Source: Rhodonellum psychrophilum GCM71 = DSM 17998
GTDB lineage: Bacteria; Bacteroidota; Bacteroidia; Cytophagales; Cyclobacteriaceae
DNA length: 64,000 bases
Direction: 5' to 3'
NCBI RefSeq assembly: GCF_000381545.1
Contig: NZ_KB906673.1
Coordinates: forward strand, 1-64,000
A program made the translations under genes and the position numbers. The notes under the pieces are model-generated. The model did no database searches and was not told the DNA's origin. It saw only the letters and a list, made by a program, of their open reading frames with translations. Positions 1-8,622 of this stretch are shown here, one piece after another (within the stretch, counting starts at the first letter, position 1; every line of letters starts with the position of its first letter).

Positions 1-2
1 TA

Positions 3-281
3 AGAAATGCTGCAAACACCATTGATAAAACCAAAGATGGGGTGTTGACAAGGTTTTTCAAACGAGTGGCTTATCGCAAAGGAAGGGGAGCTGCCATTAC
101 CGCAACTGCCAGAAAGCTGGCAGTAATTATCTGGAACATGATTATAAAAGGAGAAAGATACCAGCCCGGTAATTTAGACCAATACCAAAAAGAAATGAAG
201 GATCGAATGATAGCATCAATTAAAAAAAAGATGCTATCACTGAATATGTCAGCCGATGAGTTAAATGCTGCCCTATCATAA
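3..281 (+). CDS. IS110-family transposase, C-terminal part (runs off the window start)
   Basis: The reading frame is open from the window edge to a TAA at 279-281 and encodes about 92 residues. The segment 'TRFFKRVAYRKGRGAAITA' followed by 'ARKLAVIIWNMI' and 'GERY' matches the conserved C-terminal transposase_20 region of IS110/IS116/IS902 transposases, where a basic patch precedes a helix ending in a YxP-like motif. The catalytic N-terminal DEDD domain would lie upstream, so intactness cannot be judged. IS110 elements lack clear terminal inverted repeats, so no right end can be drawn. A MITE-like repeat starts within a few bases of the stop codon. An in-frame GTG at 42 is internal to the family alignment and unlikely to be the true start. 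Confidence 0.75.
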   Translation, partial: RNAANTIDKTKDGVLTRFFKRVAYRKGRGAAITATARKLAVIIWNMIIKGERYQPGNLDQYQKEMKDRMIASIKKKMLSLNMSADELNAALS

Positions 282-286
282 GTTAG

Positions 287-427
287 ATGGAAATTTGCAT
301 TATCTCTCCTAAAAGCGGTTGAAACTGAAAGAAATTCAGAAGATTCGGGAAATAAAGGAATTTCACGATATGGTGAAATCAAAATTTAAGCCTGTACGAG
401 AAATGGAAATGCATCGCAAGGGTTAAA
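287..427 (+). repeat. MITE-like intergenic repeat, copy 1
   Basis: This is a degenerate copy of the dispersed repeat family. It has the left-end block GAAATTTGCATTA, the core 'GGTTGAAACTG..AGAAATTCAG', the central box 'CGATATGGTGAAATCAAAA' and the right end ATGCAT...GGGTTAAA. The right end ends at about 427. It begins immediately behind the IS110 transposase stop codon. Confidence 0.65.
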
Positions 428-667
428 TGATTCCTTTAAACAAACGAAAACAAAACCTCGAAAAACCCCGGAGGAACCAAAATTAATTCCCGGGGAAGGA
501 AAATGGTGAAAAGGAACCTGCATTTAGGCCCATTTTTCTGTGGAAATTATACATTTGGGAAAAGAAAAGTACGAAATGCACGCTAAAAGAGCCTGCAAGT
601 GCGAGAAAAGACGTTTCAGACTTGAAAGGCCTTGGAAATTTACATATTAACTGGACACAAAATCACC
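428..667. other. Non-coding stretch between repeat copy 1 and the DUF2784-like gene
   Basis: About 240 bases with no credible ORF. It may contain the unrecognised right end of the IS110 element and the promoter of the following gene, but no TAnnTTTG box or hairpin stands out. Confidence 0.4.
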
Positions 668-1063
668 ATGCTGAACCTCCACATACTCCAAATGGCCGAT
701 TATTTTTTTGTGCTGTTTCACACCTGTCTGATCCTTTTCAATCTTTTTGGCTGGCTCTGGAAACCGCTACAAAAATGGCAACTGCTCACCATCTCCCTGA
801 CCTTTGCTTCTTGGCTGGGATTGGGGATTTGGTATGGTTTAGGGTATTGTCCGCTGACGGATTGGCACTGGGATATTCTCCGGCAAATGGGGGAAACAAA
901 TCTCCCAAATTCATATATCAGTTATTTGTTCCAAAGACTGCTCGGCTTGAAGCTCCCTGATCTTTGGGTTGATGTGCTGACAGTCAGCATGGCAATTTTG
1001 GCCTTGGCTGCGTCAATTTGGGTCAATTTTTTCCAGAAAAGAAAAGGAAATTCAATCGCCTAG
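668..1063 (+). CDS. DUF2784-like small membrane protein
   Basis: A protein of about 131 aa with three hydrophobic segments (roughly residues 8-28, 35-55 and 100-122). It carries the signature 'GLGYCPLTDWHWDILRQMG' followed by 'SYISYLFQRLLG', which fits DUF2784 proteins (GxCPLTxxExxLR). Function is unknown in this family, which consists of inner-membrane proteins. The ATG at 668 is preferred; a TTG at 632 gives a longer form without a better leader. The gene lies alone between IS110 debris and a convergent histidine kinase. Confidence 0.6.
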   Translation: MLNLHILQMADYFFVLFHTCLILFNLFGWLWKPLQKWQLLTISLTFASWLGLGIWYGLGYCPLTDWHWDILRQMGETNLPNSYISYLFQRLLGLKLPDLWVDVLTVSMAILALAASIWVNFFQKRKGNSIA

Positions 1064-1138
1064 ATCATTTTCCTTGTTGTTGACAGTTGGTGATCGGTGG
1101 GAAAAAATAAATTCTTGCCAATCCGAAATGGAAATGGA

Positions 1139-2368
1139 TCAATCCTCAGATTCGGCGGGGTTATTCTTCTCCACTTCTACTTTAGGCATATCTGCGGGCA
1201 GGGTAAAATAAAAGGTTGACCCAACTCCTTCACTACTTTCAACCCAGATTTCCCCTCCGTTTTTTTCCAAAAAGCCCTTCACCAAAAGCAGTCCTATACC
1301 CGCCCCTTTGTTTTCTCCCCTCGGGCTTGAAAGGCTCTTCAATTGGGGGGCAAAAAGCTTCGCTTGGATTTCCTTGGACATCCCCACTCCAGTATCCTGT
1401 ATTTTTACGATAATTTTGTCTTCTTTTCTTTTGGCGGAAACAGTGATCTTTCCACCGGGACTGGAATGCTTGATTGCGTTTGAAACAATATTGTGAAGGA
1501 TTGAGAGCAACATTTTACCATCTGCAAAAACGCTTTCATTCGCTTCGATTTCTTGGTGAAAATTGATCGTGTTCAATTCCGCCGTTTCATTCAGGATATC
1601 AAAAACCTTTTGAACATAAACGGAAAGCTCGATTTTTTCGGGTGAAAACACCTCTGAGGCATATTTTATCCTTGCCCATTCCACCAGATAGTCCAGCATG
1701 TTCAATTCCTCTACGGAAGAGTGATGGATAAGCTCAAGCATCTCCAAAACTGTCTTTTTCTCCAGTCTTTCGAAATTAGATTTCAAATATTCCGCTGCGC
1801 CGATGATCCCGGTCAGCGGACTCCTTAAATCATGGGAAAGAATGGCAAGAACGCTGTCTTTATGGGTATTGAGTTCCTTAAGGTCCCTCATGTACTTCCT
1901 AATTGCATCTTCGGACTTCTTTCTTTCCGTCAAATCCTGAAGAATTTTTACATAACCCAATTTCTCGCCACCCTTTCCGATGAGTGGGAATACCAAACCA
2001 AAAGCATAAAAGGTTTGGCCATCTTTGCAGAGATGCCATCTATTATCCGTTGCTCTTCCATGGCTTGTTGCCCTATCGATTTCATTTTTAGGAACCTCAT
2101 TTTGGATATCTTCCTCGGTGAAAATAATATCAAACCCTTCTCCCAAGACCTCCTGTTCTTCATATCCAAATATTTTTTCAGCCCCAGCACTCCAACTATT
2201 TATTTTCAGCGCATTGTCCATGGTGAAAATTGAATAATCCTGGAGGCTGTCAATAATTTGGCTGTAAAAATCTGCTGAAGGGATGTATCTGTTCTTGGAG
2301 ATTTTAAAATCTTTGGGCTCTTTTTTCATCGGATGGTAGTATTTCTGCATCAGAAACCATGAGGTCAT
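1139..2368 (-). CDS. PAS-domain sensor histidine kinase
   Basis: A protein of 409 aa. A PAS/PAC sensor domain covers about residues 35-150 ('FGYEEQEVLG', 'FPLIGKGGEKLGYVKILQDLTERK'-type ending in ERKKSE). A HisKA dimerisation helix follows with the phospho-acceptor His179 in 'LSHDLRSPLTG'. The HATPase_c domain has its N box at 293-300 (NIVSNAIK), G1 at 325-330 (DTGVGM) and G2 at 355-361 (GAGIGLL). No transmembrane segment is visible, so it is probably a cytosolic kinase. No response regulator gene lies in the neighbourhood, making it an orphan. Met14 is an alternative start; the upstream 13 residues are not conserved-looking. Confidence 0.85.
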   Translation of the reverse strand: MTSWFLMQKYYHPMKKEPKDFKISKNRYIPSADFYSQIIDSLQDYSIFTMDNALKINSWSAGAEKIFGYEEQEVLGEGFDIIFTEEDIQNEVPKNEIDRATSHGRATDNRWHLCKDGQTFYAFGLVFPLIGKGGEKLGYVKILQDLTERKKSEDAIRKYMRDLKELNTHKDSVLAILSHDLRSPLTGIIGAAEYLKSNFERLEKKTVLEMLELIHHSSVEELNMLDYLVEWARIKYASEVFSPEKIELSVYVQKVFDILNETAELNTINFHQEIEANESVFADGKMLLSILHNIVSNAIKHSSPGGKITVSAKRKEDKIIVKIQDTGVGMSKEIQAKLFAPQLKSLSSPRGENKGAGIGLLLVKGFLEKNGGEIWVESSEGVGSTFYFTLPADMPKVEVEKNNPAESED

Positions 2369-2551
2369 CTGTTGGAAATTAACAAATATATTATGGAAAC
2401 AGCTTCTTATTTACCTAACGATTCAGACACTACTGGCGATGGCTGTTCCAAAGCTTTGTAAAAATATGCTATTTATCCCCAATACAATATTTGGGTGGAA
2501 AAATTTAAGTCAAAAGGACTATTCTATACCCATAAGGCATCAATTTATTAA

Positions 2552-2722
2552 AACCCCAAGATGCAATAGCTTTTCGAAGGAGATTGAAATTGCAAGTAAA
2601 TCAGACCATTTGGAGAATCGCTTACAGTAGGGACATGATGAAGTCAAAAATTATTGATAACGGAATGATTATTAAGCAATTTAAGGCTGGTTTAGTATTA
2701 GGAATGCATTATAGGGGTTAAA
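2552..2722 (+). repeat. MITE-like intergenic repeat, copy 2
   Basis: Near full length (about 171 bp). The left end is AACCCCAAGATGCAA, the core 'TTGAAATTGCAAGTAAATC' is followed by AGACCATTTGGAGAAT, and the right end is GGAATGCATTATAGGGGTTAAA. The ends form imperfect inverted repeats of the type TTAACCCG...ATGCAT. Confidence 0.75.
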
Positions 2723-3006
2723 ACAAAAAAAAGTATGGCCTAACCAGCCGACCTTTTTCTATTCGTTTGGTCCTTATAAAAAATTATTGTCTTCAAATTC
2801 TGACAAGGTCTGCACTTCTATAGATAGGGACGGGGATTACCTGTTTTCCCCTCTCATTGACCCATAATCCATTCCAATCGCCGGTCGGCAAAAAAAATGA
2901 TGATTGCCCATATAAATCATTAAATTAAAATTCATTTTGTCCGTTCTGAAAAGAATTATTGAATGCACATCTCCACAAATGCTTTCCATTGTCTTGTTCC
3001 GAATTC

Positions 3007-3160
3007 AACCCGCAATATGCCATCAATTCCCTAATGGACTTATCACCACAAGAAAATAAGGACTCCTCCCGATATGGTGAAATCAAAAACAGAAAATATT
3101 TGATGATTATTAAGGAATTATAGGCTGGAAAGGGATTGGGCATGCATTAAACGGGTTAAA
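3007..3160 (+). repeat. MITE-like intergenic repeat, copy 3
   Basis: About 154 bp. The left end is AACCCGCAATATGC, the central box is 'CGATATGGTGAAATCAAAA', and the right end is GGCATGCATTAAACGGGTTAAA. It lies 69 bp upstream of the hydrolase start codon, so it may carry or displace that gene's promoter. Confidence 0.75.
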
Positions 3161-3228
3161 TCAGACAGAAACAATCTATAAAACACATGGTTTGATCTTG
3201 AACCGTCAAACAATTAACAACCAAAATA

Positions 3229-4116
3229 ATGGCAGAAATTAAAAAAGAAGATTTAAAACAGGAGATTTTTGACATCTACGATGACTATTGCCACAGCAAG
3301 ATCGCCCGGAGGGAATTTGTCAGCAAACTGTCCGTTTATGCGGTCGGGGGATTGACGGTTTCGGCGTTACTTGCTTATTTGATGCCCAATTACGCAGAGG
3401 CCAAACAATTCAAACTAGATGATCCGAGATTGACTTCGGAATACATTGAGTATGATTCTCCCAAAGGAGGAGGCAAAATGCGGGGGCTCTTGACCAAGCC
3501 TAAAAACAGTGTGGGAAAATTGCCTGGTATCATTGTAGTCCATGAAAACCGAGGCCTGAATCCATACATCGAAGATGTTGCCCATCAAGCTGCATTGGAT
3601 GGTTTTATTGCATTTGCACCAGATGCATTGACCCCACTGGGCGGATATCCTGGAAATGATGACGAAGGCAGGACGATGCAGGCAAAACGGGACAGGGACT
3701 CCATGCTTGAGGATTTTATTGCTGCCTATGAATTGTTGCAAGCACATAAGGATTGCACGGGAAAAGTCGGTGTGGTAGGCTTTTGTTTTGGCGGATGGAT
3801 TTCAAACATGATGGCTGTTCGGATTCCGGATTTGCCTGCGGCGGTCCCCTATTACGGAGGACAAGCTGCCGCCGAGGATGTGCCCAAGATCAATGCCGCG
3901 GTACAATTGCATTTTGCTGAATTGGATACTCGGGTGAATGAAGGTTGGCCAGCTTATGAGGCTGCCTTAAAAGCAAATAACAAAGAACATACCGCCTACT
4001 TCTACCCGGGAGTCAATCATGGTTTCCACAACCATTCCACCCCAAGGTATGACAAGGCTGCCGCAGATTTGGCTTGGAGTAGGACCATTTCCTTTTTCAG
4101 GGAAAAATTGAAATGA
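3229..4116 (+). CDS. Dienelactone hydrolase family protein with twin-arginine-type leader
   Basis: A 295-aa alpha/beta hydrolase. The DLH triad is visible: Cys186 in GFCFGG, Asp233 in 'AELDTRV' and His264 in 'GVNHGFHN', with the assisting Glu106 in 'VVHENRG'. Residues 27-58 resemble a Tat leader: ARREFVSKL, a hydrophobic stretch and AEA. DLH-type enzymes with this leader are common; the natural ester or lactone substrate cannot be told from sequence. It faces the GH13 gene convergently across a strong hairpin. A tatC gene lies about 9 kb away in the same window, in keeping with Tat export or membrane anchoring of this protein (inference). Confidence 0.85.
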   Translation: MAEIKKEDLKQEIFDIYDDYCHSKIARREFVSKLSVYAVGGLTVSALLAYLMPNYAEAKQFKLDDPRLTSEYIEYDSPKGGGKMRGLLTKPKNSVGKLPGIIVVHENRGLNPYIEDVAHQAALDGFIAFAPDALTPLGGYPGNDDEGRTMQAKRDRDSMLEDFIAAYELLQAHKDCTGKVGVVGFCFGGWISNMMAVRIPDLPAAVPYYGGQAAAEDVPKINAAVQLHFAELDTRVNEGWPAYEAALKANNKEHTAYFYPGVNHGFHNHSTPRYDKAAADLAWSRTISFFREKLK

Positions 4117-4193
4117 TCTACTCGAAAGGGGATTTTCCTGCATGAAACCAGTGCAATCTCCGAGCATGAAACCAATATCGAATTGGATATAAA

Positions 4194-4240
4194 TGAATGA
4201 GACTTAAGTCTGGCCGATAACCAGACCTAAGTCTCATTCA
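4194..4240. terminator. Bidirectional terminator-like hairpin
   Basis: A 20-bp stem with one mismatch (TGAATGAGACTTA... / ...TAAGTCTCATTCA) and a 7-nt loop CCGATAA lies between the convergent hydrolase and GH13 genes. There is no strong T-run, so termination may be factor-assisted or the hairpin may protect 3' ends. Confidence 0.55.
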
Positions 4241-4331
4241 CCAAATCCAAAAAATGGATGTGATATAAAGATTCAGAAGCAATCCATCATAATTCCCAAT
4301 GAAGATCTGGCAAATCTTTCTGCCTGAAACT

Positions 4332-6134
4332 TTATCTACTCAGAACAATACCTCCGTACTGGGGCAGATCAACGAGCATGGAGAATGGAAAACCTTCCAT
4401 TTCAAAAGGCTCAGCATGGACTTCCAACAATTCCACCTCAGAGAAATCCTCATCATAACCCTTCCAGCCACTGTTGAACCTGACTTTCCAAATCCCTTCA
4501 TGTGGAAGTCCGATCCTGTAACCTTGATAGAGTTGATTGGAGAAATTCAAAATAACCAAGACAGGCTTGTCCTGGTGCTCAAAATGTACCCGCTGAAAAG
4601 CCAAAACCAAGGATTCTTGGCTGAAATGGAAAGTATCCGTCATGCTTCCAGTCAAACCAACACAATCCTCATTCCTCCCATTCCGCAGCTGGATAAGATC
4701 CCTGTACATCCTGGCAATGCCATTCAATTCAGAATACCGGTTCCAATCCAGTGGGTTTTCCACATTGAAATGGCTGTCGGTAAGAAATTCCTGTCCCTGA
4801 AAAATCATGGGGATGCCTGGTGAAGTGAATAGGGTAATTGCCCCAAGCGTGGATTTTTTCTTGGCATACTCCCCATCTGCTTCACCCGGTTGAATTTCCT
4901 CAGGCAATCTTGAGGATCCATTTGCAACTTCATCGTGCGATTCGGTGAAGATTACCCTTTGGAATGCGGAATTGTTGAAGGAAAAAAAGAGCGACTCTAC
5001 CACTTCTTGAAGATTTCGGTGCTCGTCTTCAATTTCCAACAAAACACGTTTGATGGAATGATTGAATCCAAGTCCCCACTGACTATGAAAACCCAAGCCA
5101 TTGTGCGCAATGTCTGCGGTGACTATCGAGTCGGCCTTCAGGTCCTCGGCAATCAGGATTTTTTGCGGATATTTCTCCCTGATCTCGGCATTCAGTTGCT
5201 GTAAAAATCGGTACCCTTCTTCGAGTTCGGATCTCTCCTTAAGGTCTCCACCCTCCACAAATCTAATATAGGCAGTGGCGTCGAATCGAAGCCCATCACA
5301 TTGAAAGGCCTCCAACCACATGAAGGCATTGTCCCTTATATAATTCCTTACCTCTTTTCTTCCAAAATCTGGCCTGTTATCTCCCCAAGGTGTTGTGGAT
5401 TTATAATCGTTATAAAAATAAATGCCCCCTTTGTCATTTTCCTGCCAGCCATCAAACTGCCAAAGGTCAGTATCCCCTGGTCCAAAATGGTTGTAAACCA
5501 CATCCATCAGTACAGCGATTCCCTTGAGATGCGCTTCTTTGACAAAATGGGCCAAGCCCTCGGGGCCGCCATAATCGGATTCAATAGCAAAGGGATAAGA
5601 AGGATTATAGCCCCAGGATTTTGCTCCTGGAAATTCCATCACGGGCATCAACTCAATCACATTGATTCCAAGCGCCTGAAGGTAATCCAGTTTTTCCGCA
5701 GCAGAATAAAAATCACCAACGCCATTTTGGCTGTCCTCTTTTTTGTAGAAAGTACCGATGTGCATTTCATAAATGACCAATTCGTTGAAAGGGGGCAATT
5801 GAAATTGATGGTCCTCTTGGTTTTCTTCCGGCTGATAGACCATTGAATTTCCACCACTGTGGGTCATTTTTCTCGCATAGGGATCATTCCTTGAAAGCTT
5901 CTGATCACCATTGACAAGGACATATTTATATTCATCCCCATTTCCTGCATTTTCGAGGAAACGTGCCCAATACCCCTCCCCTTCGTGTTCAAGTTGAAAT
6001 TCATCATCCTTCCAATCATTGAAAGAACCCATGACAAATACTTTTTCGGCATTTGGCGCCCAAAGCCTAAAAGTGACGCCTTCATTCCCAACAATAGCAC
6101 CCATTCCGGAATACTTTTCGATATTTTCGCTCAT
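4332..6134 (-). CDS. GH13 alpha-glucan enzyme with N-terminal CBM48 (branching-enzyme type)
   Basis: A 600-aa protein. Residues 10-105 form a CBM48/E-set domain ('FRLWAPNAEKVFVMGSFNDW'). A GH13 TIM barrel follows with DVVYNH at 211-216, the nucleophile Asp285 in 'DGLRFDA', the acid/base Glu330 in 'ILIAEDL' and the transition-state stabiliser Asp401 in 'ESHDEV'. SHDEV is characteristic of 1,4-alpha-glucan branching enzymes, while the general layout also resembles malto-oligosyltrehalose trehalohydrolase. No glgA, glgC or other glycogen gene is adjacent. No signal peptide is visible, so it is probably cytoplasmic. I am sure of the family, less so of the reaction. Confidence 0.85.
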   Translation of the reverse strand: MSENIEKYSGMGAIVGNEGVTFRLWAPNAEKVFVMGSFNDWKDDEFQLEHEGEGYWARFLENAGNGDEYKYVLVNGDQKLSRNDPYARKMTHSGGNSMVYQPEENQEDHQFQLPPFNELVIYEMHIGTFYKKEDSQNGVGDFYSAAEKLDYLQALGINVIELMPVMEFPGAKSWGYNPSYPFAIESDYGGPEGLAHFVKEAHLKGIAVLMDVVYNHFGPGDTDLWQFDGWQENDKGGIYFYNDYKSTTPWGDNRPDFGRKEVRNYIRDNAFMWLEAFQCDGLRFDATAYIRFVEGGDLKERSELEEGYRFLQQLNAEIREKYPQKILIAEDLKADSIVTADIAHNGLGFHSQWGLGFNHSIKRVLLEIEDEHRNLQEVVESLFFSFNNSAFQRVIFTESHDEVANGSSRLPEEIQPGEADGEYAKKKSTLGAITLFTSPGIPMIFQGQEFLTDSHFNVENPLDWNRYSELNGIARMYRDLIQLRNGRNEDCVGLTGSMTDTFHFSQESLVLAFQRVHFEHQDKPVLVILNFSNQLYQGYRIGLPHEGIWKVRFNSGWKGYDEDFSEVELLEVHAEPFEMEGFPFSMLVDLPQYGGIVLSR

Positions 6135-6153
6135 AAATAAAAGAATATTAAGT

Positions 6154-6322
6154 TAAACCCGTGTTTTGCATTCCCAATTCCATTCCATCCTGAAATCACT
6201 TAAAAATCAAACAGCTGTTTCCTGTTTTTGGCTCCGCTATATCGGTAATACGTCTTATTCTCCAAATGGTCTGATTTTCTTGCAGTATCCACCCTTATAA
6301 GGACACCCCATGCATATTTCGG
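6154..6322 (-). repeat. MITE-like intergenic repeat, copy 4
   Basis: The best-preserved copy (169 bp, inverted). Read on the minus strand it has CCGAAATATGCATGGGG at the left, then 'ACTGCAAGAAAATCAGACC', 'CCGATATAGCGGAGCC', 'AAAAACAGGAAACAGCTG', and the right end AATGCAAAACACGGGTTTAA. It lies in the divergent gap between the GH13 gene and the lipoprotein gene, so it may contain the promoter of either. Confidence 0.8.
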
Positions 6323-6461
6323 ACTGGACATCAATTCTCAAAGGCTGTGCCTATCTTGATCAAAAATAGTGTTTATTGCACTTTAATGCTTATTATTTTT
6401 TTCTTGTTTGCAACATCAATCAAAATTTCTTCGTCCTGTCTTTATAAAAAATCCATGACTT

Positions 6462-6869
6462 ATGAAAACTAAATTCGCGATAGTATTATTGACTTTTTTT
6501 TCTATCTCCTGTATGGATCAGGGACAAACCGAGGTCATGGCCGGGCACTTTTTGGTAGGCAACTGGACCAATTTTGAGTATGAGATGGATGCTTTTACGA
6601 TGGAAAAATCCAAGAATTTGGCCTCTAACGTGTATGGTTATTCTTTTCGAAAGGACGGTACGCTTATCCAAAGAAGCAATTCGGGCTGGTGTGGAACACC
6701 TCCAGTGGTCACTTCTGATTTTCAGGGGACTTGGAGGATCCTTGGGGAAGAAGTCATCATTGAGGCCAAATATTGGGGCGGGATTTCTGTTCAAACCTGG
6801 AAAGTGACCCAACTTTCCAACAAAACATTGAGGATAGAAATCCTCAGCAGCGAATACAGGGAAGAATAA
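6462..6869 (+). CDS. Lipocalin-like lipoprotein of unknown function
   Basis: A 135-aa protein with a lipoprotein signal peptide: a charged MKTK start, a hydrophobic stretch and a lipobox ending FSISC at Cys17. The mature part has 'GNWTNFEYEMD', 'YSFRKDGTLIQRS' and 'GTWRILGEEVIIE', the pattern of small Bacteroidota lipocalin-like domains in which a beta-barrel starts with a GxW motif. Probably attached to the outer membrane; ligand unknown. The next gene begins 5 bases after its stop, so the two are likely co-transcribed. Confidence 0.65.
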   Translation: MKTKFAIVLLTFFSISCMDQGQTEVMAGHFLVGNWTNFEYEMDAFTMEKSKNLASNVYGYSFRKDGTLIQRSNSGWCGTPPVVTSDFQGTWRILGEEVIIEAKYWGGISVQTWKVTQLSNKTLRIEILSSEYREE

Positions 6870-6873
6870 AGAA

Positions 6874-8118
6874 ATGAAAATGAGCATCTTAAACCTGCTC
6901 GTTTTTTTCTATCTTTATTTTATGAAAATCATCACACTATTGGCGGTAGTGCTGTTTCCCTATTGTGTGCATGCCCAGCATCCGCATGCCGATGGGCAGA
7001 TGCGTGACGCCATTAAAATCTCTGAAAAAGGAAATCCTAAGCAAGCGGAGTGGATATTTTCGAAAATCATCAGCGACCATCCATTTTTTGCGGAGCCTTA
7101 TTTCCAAAGGGCAGGGGTCAGGGAAAAGATGGGAGATCTCGAAGGGGCCCTCACCGATTATAATATTTTGCTGGAATTGTCTCCTACGCACACAGAGGGA
7201 ATATTCTCCAGAGGAATCGTCCGCTATGAGATGAAGCACTATGAATTGTCAAAAGAAGATTTTCTAAAGGTCTTGGCATTGCCACAAGGAGAAACCAACT
7301 CGGTGCTGTACCGAAAATCGCCCTATAAATCAGGAATAGACAGGATCACTACCCTCCAAAATGGGCAACAAGACTACATCTACCAGCATTTAGGACTGAT
7401 CTGCATGGAACTGGAGGATTACAACGAGGCCCTTCATTACCTGGAAAAAGCCATAGCGCTTCGCCCAGATGACCCGGACCATTACCTCCATCGCGGCAAA
7501 ATATTCCAATCCTCCGGACAGGTCGAAAATGCGGAAAAGGATTACATCAAGGCACTCTCCCTAAATCCCTATCATCCCATGGTCCATCAATATATGGGGA
7601 TATTGGCCAATGCATCAGGAGATAAACTCAAAGCCGATCGCTATTATTCACAAGCCATTGCCGAGGCACCTGACGTCCCCTATCCTTATAAGCAACGGGG
7701 TTATCAGCGGTTGATCGCTGGACAAATCGAAGGTGCTCTTGAGGATTTTCACAAAGTATTGGAATTGAAAAGAGATGATGTAGAGACCTTACTTTATAGA
7801 GGCTTTGCATTTGAAAAAAAAGGAGAACTCGGTGCTGCACAAAAAGACTTTGAACAGGTTCTCGTGCTAGAGCCCTCTCGTTCCCAAGCTTGGATAGGAC
7901 TGGGCGATGTGCAGGTCAAATCAGGGAAGCTTCCTGAAGCAGTAAAATCTTACACATTGGCCATTATTTACCAGCCTGAAAATCCCCAAGCCCATTATCA
8001 AAGGGGAATCGCCCATCACAAATTAAAAGATGTGGACCAAGCCTGCATCGATTTCCAGCAAGCTGCGCAATGGGGTTTGGATCCTGCGCTAAAAGCTTTG
8101 GAAAAAGCCTGCCAATAA
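6874..8118 (+). CDS. Exported tetratricopeptide-repeat protein
   Basis: A protein of up to 414 aa with a signal peptide and about nine TPR units across the mature chain (for example 'EAYFQRAGVREKMGDLEGAL'-like, 'AVKSYTLAIIYQPENPQAHY', 'GIAHHKLKDVDQACIDFQQA'). The first ATG (6874) gives an unusually long double-hydrophobic leader. The ATG at 6922 (MKIITLLAVV...VHAQ) gives a standard signal peptide with an AQ cleavage site and may be the real start. TPR proteins of this type act as periplasmic scaffolds; no specific partner is shown. It follows the lipoprotein gene by 5 bases. Confidence 0.8.
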   Translation: MKMSILNLLVFFYLYFMKIITLLAVVLFPYCVHAQHPHADGQMRDAIKISEKGNPKQAEWIFSKIISDHPFFAEPYFQRAGVREKMGDLEGALTDYNILLELSPTHTEGIFSRGIVRYEMKHYELSKEDFLKVLALPQGETNSVLYRKSPYKSGIDRITTLQNGQQDYIYQHLGLICMELEDYNEALHYLEKAIALRPDDPDHYLHRGKIFQSSGQVENAEKDYIKALSLNPYHPMVHQYMGILANASGDKLKADRYYSQAIAEAPDVPYPYKQRGYQRLIAGQIEGALEDFHKVLELKRDDVETLLYRGFAFEKKGELGAAQKDFEQVLVLEPSRSQAWIGLGDVQVKSGKLPEAVKSYTLAIIYQPENPQAHYQRGIAHHKLKDVDQACIDFQQAAQWGLDPALKALEKACQ

Positions 8119-8450
8119 TCCCGATGGCAATGTCCTGTTTTTTTGATTTCCCTCCGTACTTCCTTTCCCATTCACAGAAAACACAATCAACTTGGCTACA
8201 TTCTGATTCGCCTAATGAAGGTAACCGGATCCCTCATCGAAACAGGAATCCCAATGGCTGAGGAAAACAGGAAGGATAGCTTCGATAGTTTGTCCCCAAT
8301 TGGATCAAAACCGCATTTCCATATTCATAATTTAAAAATAATTCGAAGGATAGTTTTTGCGTATTCAACAACAAATACAGCTTTTTTATAAATTATATGT
8401 ATTTTTTTATTTATTTCTTTGAATTATTTTTAATAAAAGGAATGTTTTGT
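8119..8450. other. AT-rich leader region upstream of the tRNA-like genes
   Basis: About 330 bases without a credible gene; small ORFs here show no family features. Composition becomes strongly AT-rich from about 8330, as expected for a promoter region feeding the tRNA-like transcription unit. Confidence 0.4.
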
Positions 8451-8458
8451 TAACTTTG
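8451..8458 (+). promoter_or_regulatory. Bacteroidota -7 box for the tRNA-like unit
   Basis: TAACTTTG matches TAnnTTTG exactly and lies 33 bases before the first tRNA-like gene, giving a short 5' leader. The expected -33 TTG at 17-23 bases upstream is not evident. Confidence 0.45.
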
Positions 8459-8491
8459 AAATATCAAACAAAGACAAATGGTCTTTTACAA

Positions 8492-8615
8492 TGTAGGATG
8501 TTGAAACTGGCAGACAAGCCCTCCTGTCTCGGGGGTGGGGATCACAGTATAAAGCAAATATCGAGCTCGTGTTTTGCCTAATTGCTCCGTGGAGGTTCGA
8601 ATCCTTCTCCTACAG
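8492..8615 (+). tRNA. tRNA-like RNA with giant variable arm, copy 1 (GUC at the anticodon position)
   Basis: The 124-nt sequence folds as a class-II cloverleaf. The acceptor stem is TGTAGGA/TCCTACA (7 perfect pairs) followed by G73. T8 is present, and the 3-bp D-stem TTG/CAA has a GG-containing loop like tRNA-Leu. The anticodon stem is CCCTC/GGGGG with loop CTGTCTC. The T-arm is GGAGG-TTCGAAT-CCTTC. Between the anticodon and T arms sits about 60 nt instead of 15-20. It can pair GGGG with CTCC, CAGT with ATTG, and AAATA with TGTTT around the palindrome CGAGCTCG. The anticodon position reads GUC (8526-8528) followed by U37, which is unusual because position 37 is nearly always a purine. No CCA is encoded, as usual in this phylum. 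Charging and decoding are unknown; it may be a non-translational tRNA mimic. Confidence 0.6.
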
Positions 8616-8622
8616 CTATATT

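Larger units (their letters stand above)
2369..3228. other. 860-base gene-poor gap containing two repeat copies
   Basis: The gap separates the divergently transcribed kinase and hydrolase genes. Short ORFs on either strand here overlap repeat copies 2 and 3 and have no recognisable protein features. Apart from those repeats I see only AT-rich sequence and no clear TAnnTTTG box for the hydrolase. Confidence 0.5.

Noticed and set aside
2925-3143. 72-aa minus-strand ORF in the long gap
   Set aside because: It overlaps repeat copy 3 and has no protein-like composition or start context.
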